Assembly: GCF_020850895.1 (NCBI RefSeq)
Contig: NZ_JADZDS010000051.1
Span: forward strand, 1-64,000
DNA: 64,000 nt
Direction of reading: 5' to 3'
Source: Thermomonas sp.
GTDB lineage: Bacteria > Pseudomonadota > Gammaproteobacteria > Xanthomonadales > Xanthomonadaceae
A model generated the notes under the pieces. That model worked only from the letters and a program-made list of their open reading frames with translations. It did no database searches and was not told where the DNA came from. Shown here in pieces: positions 35,546 through 44,195 of the stretch. The first letter of the stretch is position 1, and each line of letters begins with the position of its first letter. The translations under genes and the position numbers were made by a program.

Positions 35546-35881
35546 ATGCCTACCCTGCTCATCCTGATGATCATCGGTGCAGCGGCGTTCTTCTTCTTCA
35601 CCGCCGCCCGCGCCGCCGCCGAACGCGCGGCCGAGATCGGCCGTGACGCCTGCGCCGCGGCGGGCGTGCAGTGGCTGGACCAATCGGTGCACGCCTCCGG
35701 GCTGCGCCTGCGCCGCAAGCCGGATGGTTGGCTGGGGCTGGAGCGGCGGTTCCGCTTCGAATACTCGGAAGACGGCCACGATCGCCACATCGGCCAGTTG
35801 ATCCTGCTGGACGGACGCCTGGTTGGTTTCATCGGCCCGACCCGCGCCGCCCGGGACGTGATCCAGAACTTGCCCGGTTAG
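35546..35881 (+). CDS. DUF3301 family membrane protein
   Basis: This 111-residue protein starts with one hydrophobic helix (LLILMIIGAAAFFFFTAARA). A short soluble domain follows: GRDACAAAGVQWLDQSVHAS and LERRFRFEYSEDGHDRHIGQ, then LILLDGRLVGFIGP. This matches the DUF3301 proteins of gammaproteobacteria, which are small single-span inner-membrane proteins of unknown function. In Xanthomonadaceae they often lie near nadC, as here (about 80 nt away). Confidence 0.85.
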   Translation: MPTLLILMIIGAAAFFFFTAARAAAERAAEIGRDACAAAGVQWLDQSVHASGLRLRRKPDGWLGLERRFRFEYSEDGHDRHIGQLILLDGRLVGFIGPTRAARDVIQNLPG

Positions 35882-35944
35882 GTCAACGCGAATTCAGTCG
35901 GCGTTGCCTGCCGACCATGGATGGTCGGCCGCGCATCGATCACC

Positions 35945-36037
35945 GATGTGATTGATCCGCGTGAGCTGCGTTCGGGCATGCACCGGACGCCGCGTGTGCT
36001 GACACGTCCAGGAGGGACTTGCTTCAGCATTGCCTTG
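35945..36037. repeat. Dispersed ~95-bp intergenic repeat, copy 2 (inverted)
   Basis: It reads GATGTGATTGATCCGCGTGA, then GCTGCGTTCGGGCATGCACC, then GCGTGTGCTGACACGTCC to TTGCTTCAGCATTGCC, which is the reverse complement of the copy at 24221-24316 with scattered changes. It lies in the 431-bp gene-free gap 35882-36312. That gap also contains CCGACCATGGATGGTCGG (a palindrome near 35911) and otherwise nothing I recognise. Confidence 0.75.
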
Positions 36038-36286
36038 GGGAAGGTGGACAACGCCATCCGGGCATTGTCGGCCCACGCCATCCATGCGGGTTGCAGGCGT
36101 GGCTGTCGTCAAACCCCTGCATTGCACGGAAACCCGCTCACCCGCCTGCGGCACTGCCGTGCAGATTGGGCAGCGGCAACGGGTTGCGGCAGGCAATGCA
36201 TCCCGGCAAGAACACCTGTACCGCGCCCGACCGAGCCCATTCCACAGCTTCCACGCCCGGGCCGGACGCACGATAAACTAGCCGCC

Positions 36287-36313
36287 ATGCCTGCTCGCAA
36301 GACCCCCCGCTGA
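36287..36313 (+). other. Eight-codon upstream ORF before the SGNH hydrolase
   Basis: ATG at 36287 opens M-P-A-R-K-T-P-R and stops at a TGA that shares its A with the hydrolase ATG (TGATG). Neither start has a clear Shine-Dalgarno sequence. The short frame could feed ribosomes into the hydrolase by termination-reinitiation, or be chance. Confidence 0.3.
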
Positions 36314-37680
36314 TGCCACTGCGCCGATACCTCGGTGCCGTGGTTGCCTGTGCGCTGTTGCTTCCCGGACCGACCGTACATGCGGGGCCCGGCGTGGTCT
36401 GCAAGCGCGTGAATGAACAGGGTGTCACCGAATACAAGAACATGCCCCGCTGCGGGAATGGCTGGGTGGTGGCCGCGCAGTACCAGCCCGATCCAGTGGC
36501 GCCACCGCCGCCGGCCGCGCCCCAAGCAGTCCCGATTCCGCCTCCCGGGACCGCACCGGCCCCAGACGCACCGCCCCTTGCCAACGCTGCGCCAGGCGCA
36601 GGTCCCATCCTGCAGGACTTCGGTGATCCAAACGCCGCCGCAGTGCTGGCGCTGCTGCGATCGGGCGCAGGAGGGGCGCACTTCAGCTACCTGCAGATCG
36701 GCGATTCCCATACCGCAGGTGACTTCCTGACCGAACGACTGCGCCTGCGCCTGCAGCAGTTGCTGGGTGACGGCGGAATCGGCTGGGTGACACCCATCCA
36801 GATCCCCGGCCAGCGGTTGGCCCGAATCACCGTCAGCCAGACCGGCTGGCAACTGATCAGCAGCCGCACCTCCGGTCCCGGCTATGACTATCCGTTCGGC
36901 GGATTCATCGCCCAGATGACCACGCCGTTCGCGATGCTGACGCTGAAGCCCCGTTACGCCACGCCGCGACAGGCGATCACCCTGCTGATCCGGCAAGGAC
37001 CGATGGACGCGCCGCTGACCGTCACCGACGCCAGCGGCCGGAGGCAGACGGTGCAAAGCCCGTACCTCGACAGTCAGTGGCATCCGGTGGCGTTCGAAGC
37101 CGACCTGCCGATCACGGTCAGCGCGGCAATCAGCCCGCAGACCGCGATCGGTGGCTGGTGGATGCAGTCCGCCAATGGCCGTGGCGCCGTGGTTTCGGCG
37201 GTTGGCATCAATGGCTCCGAACTCGAGCAGTGGAACCGCTGGCGCAATGGCTGGATGGACGACCTCGAGCCCGCCCGTCCGGATTTGGTGGCCTTGGCCT
37301 ATGGCACCAATGAGGCCTTCCGCACCACGCTCGACCCCGAAACCCTCCGTTCCACCCTGACTGCGGCGGTCACCCGACTGCGGCAGCGCTTCCCGGGCAG
37401 CGCGATCCTGATCCTCGGTGCACCGGAATCACTGAAGAGTGGCGCCGGGCAATGCGGGGTGCGTGCAGTCGGACTGGACGCCGTGCAGGCAGTCCAGCGT
37501 GCGGTCGCCCAACAACAGCACACGCTGTACTGGGACTGGCAGCAGGCGATGGGTGGCCAGTGCAGCATGACCAGCTGGATGGCGCGCGGGCTGGCGCGGC
37601 GCGACGGCGTGCATTTCAGCCGCGAGGGTTACGAAGCGCTGGCTGATAACCTGTTTTCCGGGCTGAACCAACAGCAGTGA
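36313..37680 (+). CDS. Exported SGNH/GDSL hydrolase with DUF4124-like N-terminus
   Basis: This 455-residue periplasmic protein has a signal peptide (VVACALLLPGPTVHAGPG), a short DUF4124-like motif (CKRVNEQGVTEYKNMPRCG) and a Pro-rich linker. An SGNH esterase domain follows: LQIGDSHTAGDFLTERLRLR holds the catalytic Ser, ALAYGTNEAF the GxN block and DGVHFSREGYEALADNL the Asp-x-x-His pair. A jelly-roll-like insert (about residues 190-290) lies within the domain, as in peptidoglycan or polysaccharide O-acetylesterases. Candidate substrates are O-acetyl groups on peptidoglycan or on the local polysaccharide. Confidence 0.85.
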   Translation: MPLRRYLGAVVACALLLPGPTVHAGPGVVCKRVNEQGVTEYKNMPRCGNGWVVAAQYQPDPVAPPPPAAPQAVPIPPPGTAPAPDAPPLANAAPGAGPILQDFGDPNAAAVLALLRSGAGGAHFSYLQIGDSHTAGDFLTERLRLRLQQLLGDGGIGWVTPIQIPGQRLARITVSQTGWQLISSRTSGPGYDYPFGGFIAQMTTPFAMLTLKPRYATPRQAITLLIRQGPMDAPLTVTDASGRRQTVQSPYLDSQWHPVAFEADLPITVSAAISPQTAIGGWWMQSANGRGAVVSAVGINGSELEQWNRWRNGWMDDLEPARPDLVALAYGTNEAFRTTLDPETLRSTLTAAVTRLRQRFPGSAILILGAPESLKSGAGQCGVRAVGLDAVQAVQRAVAQQQHTLYWDWQQAMGGQCSMTSWMARGLARRDGVHFSREGYEALADNLFSGLNQQQ

Positions 37681-37714
37681 TCCGTCGCAGCGGCGCAGTC
37701 CCGATGCGCGCCCG

Positions 37715-38188
37715 TTATTTCACGATCCGCAGATGCCCGCCCCGCTTGGGCGGATCGGGCGCGTCATCCGGTCCACCCGGACGCGAATCGTCGTCCACGG
37801 CTGATGCCCCGGGCTTCGGATCAGGACCCGGCTGGTTCGTGTCAGGTGCCGGGTTCGGATCCTCGGGAAGTGCCATGCCCATCCCGCTTTCGCGCGCATA
37901 GACCGCAACCACCGCCGCCATCGGGATCACCACGCTCTGCGAAACCCCGCCGAAACGTGCGGAAAAGCGCAGCCCATCGTTGTCCATCGCCAGTTTGGCC
38001 ACCGCGCGATCGGCGATGTTGAGCACCACCTGCCCATCCTTGATCGTGTGCGTGGGCACCCGCACGCCCGGGACACCGGCGTTGACCAGCACGTGCGGGG
38101 TCATGCCGTTGTCGACGATCCATTCGTACAGTGCCCGCAGCAGGTACGGCCGCTGGCTGGTCATCAACGGGATCGGCGGCTCCCCCAT
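37715..38188 (-). CDS. sspB: ClpXP protease specificity-enhancing factor SspB
   Basis: SspB tethers ssrA-tagged and other substrates to ClpXP. The 157 residues contain MTSQRPYLLRALYEWIVDNG, TPHVLVNAGVPGVRVPTHTI and VVLNIADRAVAKLAM, the folded peptide-binding domain. A flexible acidic Pro/Gly-rich linker and a C-terminal GGHLRIVK follow, the short tail that docks on the ClpX N-domain. The ATG at 38188 is the longest start; the ATG at 38164 (MTSQRPYLLR) agrees better with relatives. It follows sspA by seven bases, the usual sspAB arrangement. Confidence 0.95.
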   Translation of the reverse strand: MGEPPIPLMTSQRPYLLRALYEWIVDNGMTPHVLVNAGVPGVRVPTHTIKDGQVVLNIADRAVAKLAMDNDGLRFSARFGGVSQSVVIPMAAVVAVYARESGMGMALPEDPNPAPDTNQPGPDPKPGASAVDDDSRPGGPDDAPDPPKRGGHLRIVK

Positions 38189-38195
38189 CGCAGGC

Positions 38196-38834
38196 TCAGA
38201 GCACGAGCTCGCGCAGCTTCTTTTCCTGCTCGGTCAGGCTGCGCACGAAGCCCGGGTTGCGGAAGATCCGATTGCCGTAGTCCTCGATCACCTTGCCGTC
38301 CTTGGGCAGGGCCACGCCCAACGCGTCGAGGCGCCAGATGATCGGCGCCATCGCGCAGTCGGCCAGGCTCATTTCCGGATTGAGGAAGAATTTGTAGGCC
38401 TTGAACAGCGGCAGCGATTGCGCCAACAGTTCCTTCAACCGCTTGCGCCCGGCCTCGACCTGCTGCTTGTTGCCGAGCTGGATCGCCTGCACCTGCGGCA
38501 CCCAGTCGTGTTCGATGCGCAGCATCGCCAGTCGCAGACGCGCGCGCGCCAGCGGTTCGACCGGCATCAGCGGTGGGTGCGGATAGCGCTCGTCCAGGTA
38601 TTCGCTGACCACGCTGGCGGCGTACAGCACCAGGTCGCGCTCGACCAAGGTCGGCACCGAGTGGTAGGGATTGAGGTCGATCAGGTCCTCCGGCGGATCC
38701 TGGGGATCGACGGGGATGAAGTCGTAGGTGACGCCCTTGGCAGCCAGCACCAGGCGCACCCGGTGGCAGACGACATCGTCAACGGCGGAGAACAGGGTCA
38801 GAGCATTACGCATGCGAGGACTCACGGCCATCAT
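38196..38834 (-). CDS. sspA: Stringent starvation protein A (GST fold)
   Basis: SspA binds RNA polymerase and alters transcription in stationary phase and stress. The 212 residues have a thioredoxin-like N-domain (LTLFSAVDDVVCHRVRLVLA and NPYHSVPTLVERDLVLYAAS) and an all-helical C-domain (FFLNPEMSLADCAMAPIIWR), the GST layout without glutathione chemistry. The start may be the first ATG or the one eight codons in (M-R-N-A-L). Gene order with sspB downstream and petC upstream on the same strand is the common proteobacterial arrangement. Confidence 0.95.
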   Translation of the reverse strand: MMAVSPRMRNALTLFSAVDDVVCHRVRLVLAAKGVTYDFIPVDPQDPPEDLIDLNPYHSVPTLVERDLVLYAASVVSEYLDERYPHPPLMPVEPLARARLRLAMLRIEHDWVPQVQAIQLGNKQQVEAGRKRLKELLAQSLPLFKAYKFFLNPEMSLADCAMAPIIWRLDALGVALPKDGKVIEDYGNRIFRNPGFVRSLTEQEKKLRELVL

Positions 38835-38945
38835 CTGGATCCACTCCCGCGCCCGGCCGCGCCGAACGCACCCACGCCGCCCGCACGCTGCAGGCGACCT
38901 TACAGCTCCCGTTCCCCTTCGCGGGCGCCGCCTGGGCGCGCCACA

Positions 38946-39689
38946 TCAGTGAACGTCCCGCCAGAACTCCTTCTTCAGCAGCATGGCGAGGAATGCGAAA
39001 AATGCAAGGAACAGCACCGTCCAAACACCGATGTGCTTGCGCTTGAGCGCCGCCGGCTCGCCGGCGTATTCGAGGAACGCGGCGATGTCACGCGCGGTCC
39101 GGTCGAACTGCTGCGGGGTTTGGTTGCCGGGCTGGCTGAGCGTGAAACCCTCGACCGGGGCATCGCCGGCGGCATCCTTCGGCCCGTACTTGGGCTGCTG
39201 GATGCCCTGCTGTTGCCACAGCGGATTGGGCATCGACACGTTCGGGAACAGGGTGTTGTTCCAGCCCACCGGGCGGCTCTCGTCAACGTAGAAGGACTTG
39301 AGGTAGGTGTAGATCCAATCCGGGCCGCGCACGCGGGCGATCAGGCTCAGGTCCGGCGGTGCCTTGCCGAACGCGGCCTGGCCCATCGCCGGGGTCATCG
39401 CGGAGATCACGTGGTCGCCGAACTTGCCACCGGTGAAGTTCAGGTTCTGCATCACCTGGGCTTCGGTCAGCCCGAGGTCTTCGGAGATCCGGGCGTAGCG
39501 AACGTATTTCAGCGAATGGCAGCCGCTGCAGTAATTCATGTACAACGCCGCGCCTCGCTGCAGCGAGGCGCGGTCGTCGAGGTCGGTGCCCGACTGCTGG
39601 AGGTTGCCGCCTTCGCTGGCCAGTGCGGTGGCGGAGAGCAGCAGGCTGGTGGCGAACAGGGCTGCGCGGGACAGGAAGTTCTTAGTCAT
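38946..39689 (-). CDS. petC: Cytochrome c1 of the bc1 complex
   Basis: Cytochrome c1 passes electrons from the Rieske protein to soluble cytochrome c. The 247 residues have a signal peptide (FATSLLLSATALASEGG), the haem c motif YCSGCHSLKYVRYARI, a Met-containing axial region and a C-terminal anchor helix (VLFLAFFAFLAMLLKKEFW). The start overlaps the petB stop by eight bases. It is the last gene of petA-petB-petC and lies about 110 nt before sspA. Confidence 0.96.
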   Translation of the reverse strand: MTKNFLSRAALFATSLLLSATALASEGGNLQQSGTDLDDRASLQRGAALYMNYCSGCHSLKYVRYARISEDLGLTEAQVMQNLNFTGGKFGDHVISAMTPAMGQAAFGKAPPDLSLIARVRGPDWIYTYLKSFYVDESRPVGWNNTLFPNVSMPNPLWQQQGIQQPKYGPKDAAGDAPVEGFTLSQPGNQTPQQFDRTARDIAAFLEYAGEPAALKRKHIGVWTVLFLAFFAFLAMLLKKEFWRDVH

Positions 39690-40965
39690 GCGTCGTCACC
39701 CGTTCCGGCACCGGCTTGGTCTTGTCGATCTTCGTCCACACCGGCATGGTGATGAAGAAGGCGAAATACAGGAAGGTCAGGACCCGACCGATGATCGCCT
39801 CGACCGGATCGGTGCCCGGGCCGGCGCCGATCTTGGCCAGCCAGCAGAAGCTGACGACGAAGATGGCCAGCATCGTCCAACTCAGCCAGCCACGGTAGCG
39901 GTAGGACTTGACCGGCGACTTGTCCAGCCACGGCACCAGGAACAGGCAGACGATCGCGCCGAACATCACCAATACGCCCCACAGCTTGATCCCGAAGAAC
40001 GACGGGATCACCCGCAACATCGCGTAGTACGGGGTGAAGTACCAGACCGGCTTGATGTGGGCCGGGGTCACCAACTGGTTGGCCGCGGTGAAGTTGTCGT
40101 GCTCGAGGAACCAGCCGTCGAAGGTCGGCGCGAAGAAGATGACGAAGGCCGAGATGCCGAGGAAGCAGGCGACGTAGAACAGGTCCTTCACCGTGTAGTA
40201 CGGATGGAAGGGAATGCCATCGGCCGGCGCGGTGGGCGACCAGCGGTTGCCCTTCGGGCCCTTCTTGATTTCCACCCCATCGGGGTTGTTGGAACCGACT
40301 TCATGCAGGGCGAAGATATGCAGCACCACCAGCAGCAGCAGCACCAGCGGCAACGCGACCACGTGCAGCGCGAAGAACCGGTTCAGGGTCGCGTCGCCCG
40401 GGTTGAAGTCACCCATGATCCATTCGGTCAGGCCGGTGCCAACGACCGGAATCGCGCCGAACAGCGAAATGATGACCTTGGCACCCCAATACGACATCTG
40501 GCCCCAGGGCAGCACGTAGCCCATGAAGGCCTCGGCCATCAGCACCAGATAGATCACCATGCCAAGCAGCCACACCAGTTCGCGCGGCTTGCGGTAGCTG
40601 CCGTACATCATCCCGCGGAACATGTGCAGGTAGATGACGATGAAGAACATCGACGCGCCGGTTGAATGCATGTAGCGGATCAGCCAGCCCCAGTCGACGT
40701 CGCGCATGATGTATTCGACCGAGTCGAAGGCTTCCGCCGCGCTCGGCTTGAAGTGCATGGTCAGGAAGATGCCGGTGACGATCTGGTTCACCAGCACCAC
40801 CAGCGACAGCACGCCGAAGATGTACCAGATGTTGAAATTCTTCGGCGCGTAGTACTCGGTCATGTGCTTGCGGTAGGCGGGCATCATGCCCGGCGCGCGC
40901 GCATTGACCCAGTCCATGACGCCGTTGGCGGTGGCGCAGGCAAGCTGGGTGATCTTGTTGCTCAT
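39682..40965 (-). CDS. petB: Cytochrome b of the bc1 complex
   Basis: Cytochrome b holds the two b haems and the quinol oxidation and reduction sites. The 427 residues span about eight or nine helices. The first haem-binding segments are visible in RYMHSTGASMFFIVIYLHMF and GYVLPWGQMSYWGAKVI. The Qo-site PEWY equivalent lies in AHIKPVWYFTPYYAMLRVIP, where PVWY replaces PEWY. The start at 40965 is three bases after the petA stop. The PVWY substitution is unusual against mitochondria but occurs among bacteria. Confidence 0.96.
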   Translation of the reverse strand: MSNKITQLACATANGVMDWVNARAPGMMPAYRKHMTEYYAPKNFNIWYIFGVLSLVVLVNQIVTGIFLTMHFKPSAAEAFDSVEYIMRDVDWGWLIRYMHSTGASMFFIVIYLHMFRGMMYGSYRKPRELVWLLGMVIYLVLMAEAFMGYVLPWGQMSYWGAKVIISLFGAIPVVGTGLTEWIMGDFNPGDATLNRFFALHVVALPLVLLLLVVLHIFALHEVGSNNPDGVEIKKGPKGNRWSPTAPADGIPFHPYYTVKDLFYVACFLGISAFVIFFAPTFDGWFLEHDNFTAANQLVTPAHIKPVWYFTPYYAMLRVIPSFFGIKLWGVLVMFGAIVCLFLVPWLDKSPVKSYRYRGWLSWTMLAIFVVSFCWLAKIGAGPGTDPVEAIIGRVLTFLYFAFFITMPVWTKIDKTKPVPERVTTHD

Positions 40966-40968
40966 GGC

Positions 40969-41565
40969 TTACGCGGCCCCTTTCTGGTCAACGCCGATCA
41001 CGACGGTGTTGTCGTCCGGGAAGTAGTAAGGCGGCACCGGCAGGTTCAACGGCGCCGGTTGCGACTTCAGCACGCGCCCGGAAATGTCGTAGCGCGACTT
41101 GTGGCAAGGGCAGAAATAGCCGCCCTTCCAGTTCGGATCAAACGGTTCGGGCTTGATTTCGGCGTACAACTCCGGCGCGCAGCCCAAATGCGTGCAGACG
41201 CCGACCAAGACCAGGATATCCGGCTTGATCGAACGGTTCTCGTTCTTGGCATAAGCGGGCTGCTCGGAGGCGTCCGATTTGGGATCGGCCACCAGCGCGT
41301 CCATCTGCGGAAGGACCGCCAGCATCGCCTGGGAGCGCCGGGCGATGAAGATCGGTTGGCCGCGCCAAGCGACGACCAACTGCTGGCCCTCGGCCAAGGC
41401 GCTGATGTCCTGGGTCACCGGCGCACCGGCGAAGCGCGCACGTGCGCTCGGGCTCCAGGACTTGATGAATGGCACCGCCGCGAATCCCACGCCGACCGCA
41501 CCGACCACCGTCGTGGTCGCGGTGAGGAATCGGCGGCGTCCGCTGTCGACCTCTTCGTTGGCCAT
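40969..41565 (-). CDS. petA: Rieske iron-sulphur subunit of the bc1 complex
   Basis: The Rieske subunit carries electrons from quinol to cytochrome c1. The 198 residues have a Tat-type N-terminus (GRRRFLTATTTVVGAVGVGF) that also serves as membrane anchor. A Rieske domain follows with CTHLGCAPELYAEIKPEPFD and FCPCHKSRYDISGRV, which supply the two Cys and two His ligands and the disulphide pair. It is first in the petABC operon, after an 84-bp region without an obvious terminator. Confidence 0.97.
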   Translation of the reverse strand: MANEEVDSGRRRFLTATTTVVGAVGVGFAAVPFIKSWSPSARARFAGAPVTQDISALAEGQQLVVAWRGQPIFIARRSQAMLAVLPQMDALVADPKSDASEQPAYAKNENRSIKPDILVLVGVCTHLGCAPELYAEIKPEPFDPNWKGGYFCPCHKSRYDISGRVLKSQPAPLNLPVPPYYFPDDNTVVIGVDQKGAA

Positions 41566-41649
41566 CCCTTACTCCGTAAAAGCGCGCACGCAGCCGCCGC
41601 TTCCGCGACGACCCGCTGAACCTGAAGACAGGCAAGTTTAACGGAACGT

Positions 41650-42669
41650 TCAGCGAGCCGACAATCCGCCCGGTGCCGGAGTCGCCGTCGAAGCCATCGC
41701 CGGGGCCAGCGCCCCGCGGTAGCGCTGCAGCAACTGGGCCACTCGCTGGACATAGCGCTGGGTCTCGCTGTAGGGCGGGACGCCACCGTATTTGGCCACC
41801 GCACCTTCGCCGGCGTTGTAGCCCGCCGCCACCAGCGTCAGGTCGCCATTGAACCGATTGATCAGCCAAGCCAAGTACTGGACGCCGCCGGAAATGTTCT
41901 GGCCCACGTTGAAGGCATCGGCAACCCCGAATCGGCGAGCGGTGCCCGGCATCAGTTGCATCAGGCCCTGGGCGCCGGCACGCGAGAGCGCCATCGGATT
42001 GTAGGCGGATTCAGCGTGGATGATGGCGCGCACCAGCGCCTCCTCAACGCCATTGGCTCGCGCAGCGGTACGGATTTCAGCGCTGTACGCGTCGGTATTG
42101 AGGCGCACTGAGCCAAAGTTCACGCCCGGCAAGGCGCCGCAGGCATAGCATGCCTGGATGTAGCTGTAGGCAATCGTGCGCACTGCCGATGATGCAACCC
42201 CGCGCGGGCGCACGCTGGTGTAATTGCGCACGCCGCTGGCATCAACATAGGAATACACCTGCCCGCGCACCACGCGTGGCGCGCCGGACAAGGCGCGCGC
42301 CGCAGGCGCCGGGGCCATCGCGGGGATCGCGGGCGTCGTGCCGGCAGCTGGAACAGGAGGCGCGGCGGCAGGGGCTGGAGCCACACCAGCCGTGGTTGCG
42401 GTGACGCCCGAAACCGGGGCGACGCCGCCAGAGGGTGCGGCAGCCCGGTTGTCCAAGCTGACCGGAACGACCGGACTGGCCGCCCGTGCCGGGCGCGGTG
42501 CCCGCGACCGCTGGTTGCGAAAACTGCTGACCAGCGTGCACTGGGCGCCGGGAACGCGCTTGCTCACATAGCTGACGCCGCCGGCGTCCTGGCAGCGGTA
42601 CACACTCCCCGCCCAGCACGGCGCGGCCAGCGCAAGCAACAGCACCGCAGTGGCGGTCCTCCCCAGCAT
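41650..42669 (-). CDS. Exported lytic transglycosylase (SLT) with DUF4124 domain
   Basis: This periplasmic enzyme of 339 residues would cleave peptidoglycan glycan strands. It has a signal peptide (VLLLALAAPCWAGS), an N-terminal DUF4124-like stretch (VYRCQDAGGVSYVSKRVPGA) and a Pro/Ala linker. The SLT domain shows IIHAESAYNPMALSRAGAQG with the catalytic Glu, LMQLMPGTARRFGV and LVAAGYNAGEGAVAKYGGVP. It reads away from miaB. Both this protein and the SGNH hydrolase at 36313 share the DUF4124-type N-terminal module. Confidence 0.93.
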   Translation of the reverse strand: MLGRTATAVLLLALAAPCWAGSVYRCQDAGGVSYVSKRVPGAQCTLVSSFRNQRSRAPRPARAASPVVPVSLDNRAAAPSGGVAPVSGVTATTAGVAPAPAAAPPVPAAGTTPAIPAMAPAPAARALSGAPRVVRGQVYSYVDASGVRNYTSVRPRGVASSAVRTIAYSYIQACYACGALPGVNFGSVRLNTDAYSAEIRTAARANGVEEALVRAIIHAESAYNPMALSRAGAQGLMQLMPGTARRFGVADAFNVGQNISGGVQYLAWLINRFNGDLTLVAAGYNAGEGAVAKYGGVPPYSETQRYVQRVAQLLQRYRGALAPAMASTATPAPGGLSAR

Positions 42670-42804
42670 GGGCCTGAGTCTCGACGTTTTGCGTCAAGTT
42701 GGCAAGCCCTTGATTTTTCGCCCTGCAGTCCGCCCTGACCGCGCGCTGCCTTAAAATCGCGCTTGAACCGGCCCGGATTCCCCGCCGCGCCCCGGAGAAC
42801 GCCC

Positions 42805-44193
42805 ATGACCGACCTGTTGCCGCTGCCCGCCCTGCCCGCCAAGCCCACGCCCCGCCCCGGCGCAAGGAAATTCTTCATCCAGACCTACGGCTGCCAGATG
42901 AACGAGTACGACTCGGCGCGGATGGCCGATCTGCTGGCCGCGCAGGAAGGCATGGAACCGACCACGATCGTCGAAGAAGCCGACGTGATCCTGGTCAATA
43001 CCTGCTCGATCCGCGAAAAAGCGCAGGAAAAGGTGTTCAGCCAGCTGGGCCGCTGGAAGCACCTCAAACAGGGCGAGCGCCCGGTCATCATCGGCGTGGC
43101 CGGCTGCGTGGCCTCGCAGGAAGGCGCCGCCATCCTCGACCGCGCGCCCTACGTCGACCTGGTGTTCGGCCCGCAAACCCTGCACCGGCTGCCGGAGATG
43201 CTTCGCGCACGCCGCGAACAGGACGCGCCGCAGGTCGATATCAGTTTCCCGGAAATCGAAAAATTCGACCGCTTGCCCGAGCCGCGCGCGGAAGGGCCGA
43301 CCGCCTTCGTGTCGATCATGGAAGGCTGCTCGAAATACTGCTCCTACTGCGTGGTGCCCTACACCCGCGGTGAGGAAATCAGCCGGCCGTTCGAATCGGT
43401 GCTGACCGAGGTGGCCGAACTGGCCGCGCAGGGCGTGCGCGAGGTCAACCTGCTCGGCCAGAACGTCAACGCCTACCGCGGCCCGCTGGGTGACGATGGC
43501 GACACCGCCGATCTGGCCCTGCTGATCCGTGCGATCGCCGAGATCGACGGCATCGGCCGCATCCGCTTCACCACCTCGCATCCGCTGGAGTTTTCGGATT
43601 CACTGATCGATGCCTACCGCGATGTACCCAAGCTGGCCAATTACCTGCACCTGCCGGTGCAGGCCGGCAGCGATCGTATCCTCGCGGCGATGAAGCGCGG
43701 CTACACCACGCTGGAGTTCAAGCAGAAGATCCGCAAGCTGCGCGCGGTGCGACCCGACATCTCGGTGTCCTCGGACTTCATCGTCGGCTTCCCCGGCGAG
43801 ACCGATGCCGATTTCGAGAAGACCATGAAGCTGATCGAAGACATCGGCTTCGACCAGAGCTTCTCCTTCATCTATTCGCGCCGTCCCGGCACCCCGGCCG
43901 CCGACCTCGAAGACACCATCCCCAGCGCAGACAAACACGCACGCTTGGAACGCCTGCAGAAGCACATCAGCGCCCACGCGGCGACGATTTCGCAGGCGAT
44001 GGTGGGCAGCGTGCAGCGCGTGCTGGTGGAAGGCCCCTCGCGCAAGGACGCCAGCGAGTTGACCGGCAAGACCGAGAACATGCGCTCGGTCAACTTTGCC
44101 GGTCACCCGCGCCTGATCGGCCAGTTCGTCGACGTGCAGATCACCCAGGCGATGCGCAATTCATTGCGTGGGCGGGTGGTCACGCCAGACTGA
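42805..44193 (+). CDS. miaB: tRNA-2-methylthio-N6-dimethylallyladenosine synthase
   Basis: MiaB is a radical-SAM enzyme that adds a methylthio group to i6A37 in tRNAs reading UNN codons. The 462 residues have an N-terminal UPF0004 domain ([20 protein letters not shown] and [19 protein letters not shown]) binding one cluster, and a radical-SAM domain with CxxxCxxC (Cys175, 179 and 182 in GCSKYCSYC). A C-terminal TRAM domain follows. The ATG at 42805 is chosen because the preceding codons have no family counterpart. In many gammaproteobacteria ybeZ and ybeY follow directly; here they begin 8.7 kb later. Confidence 0.97.
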   Translation: MTDLLPLPALPAKPTPRPGARKFFIQTYGCQMNEYDSARMADLLAAQEGMEPTTIVEEADVILVNTCSIREKAQEKVFSQLGRWKHLKQGERPVIIGVAGCVASQEGAAILDRAPYVDLVFGPQTLHRLPEMLRARREQDAPQVDISFPEIEKFDRLPEPRAEGPTAFVSIMEGCSKYCSYCVVPYTRGEEISRPFESVLTEVAELAAQGVREVNLLGQNVNAYRGPLGDDGDTADLALLIRAIAEIDGIGRIRFTTSHPLEFSDSLIDAYRDVPKLANYLHLPVQAGSDRILAAMKRGYTTLEFKQKIRKLRAVRPDISVSSDFIVGFPGETDADFEKTMKLIEDIGFDQSFSFIYSRRPGTPAADLEDTIPSADKHARLERLQKHISAHAATISQAMVGSVQRVLVEGPSRKDASELTGKTENMRSVNFAGHPRLIGQFVDVQITQAMRNSLRGRVVTPD

Positions 44194-44195
44194 AC

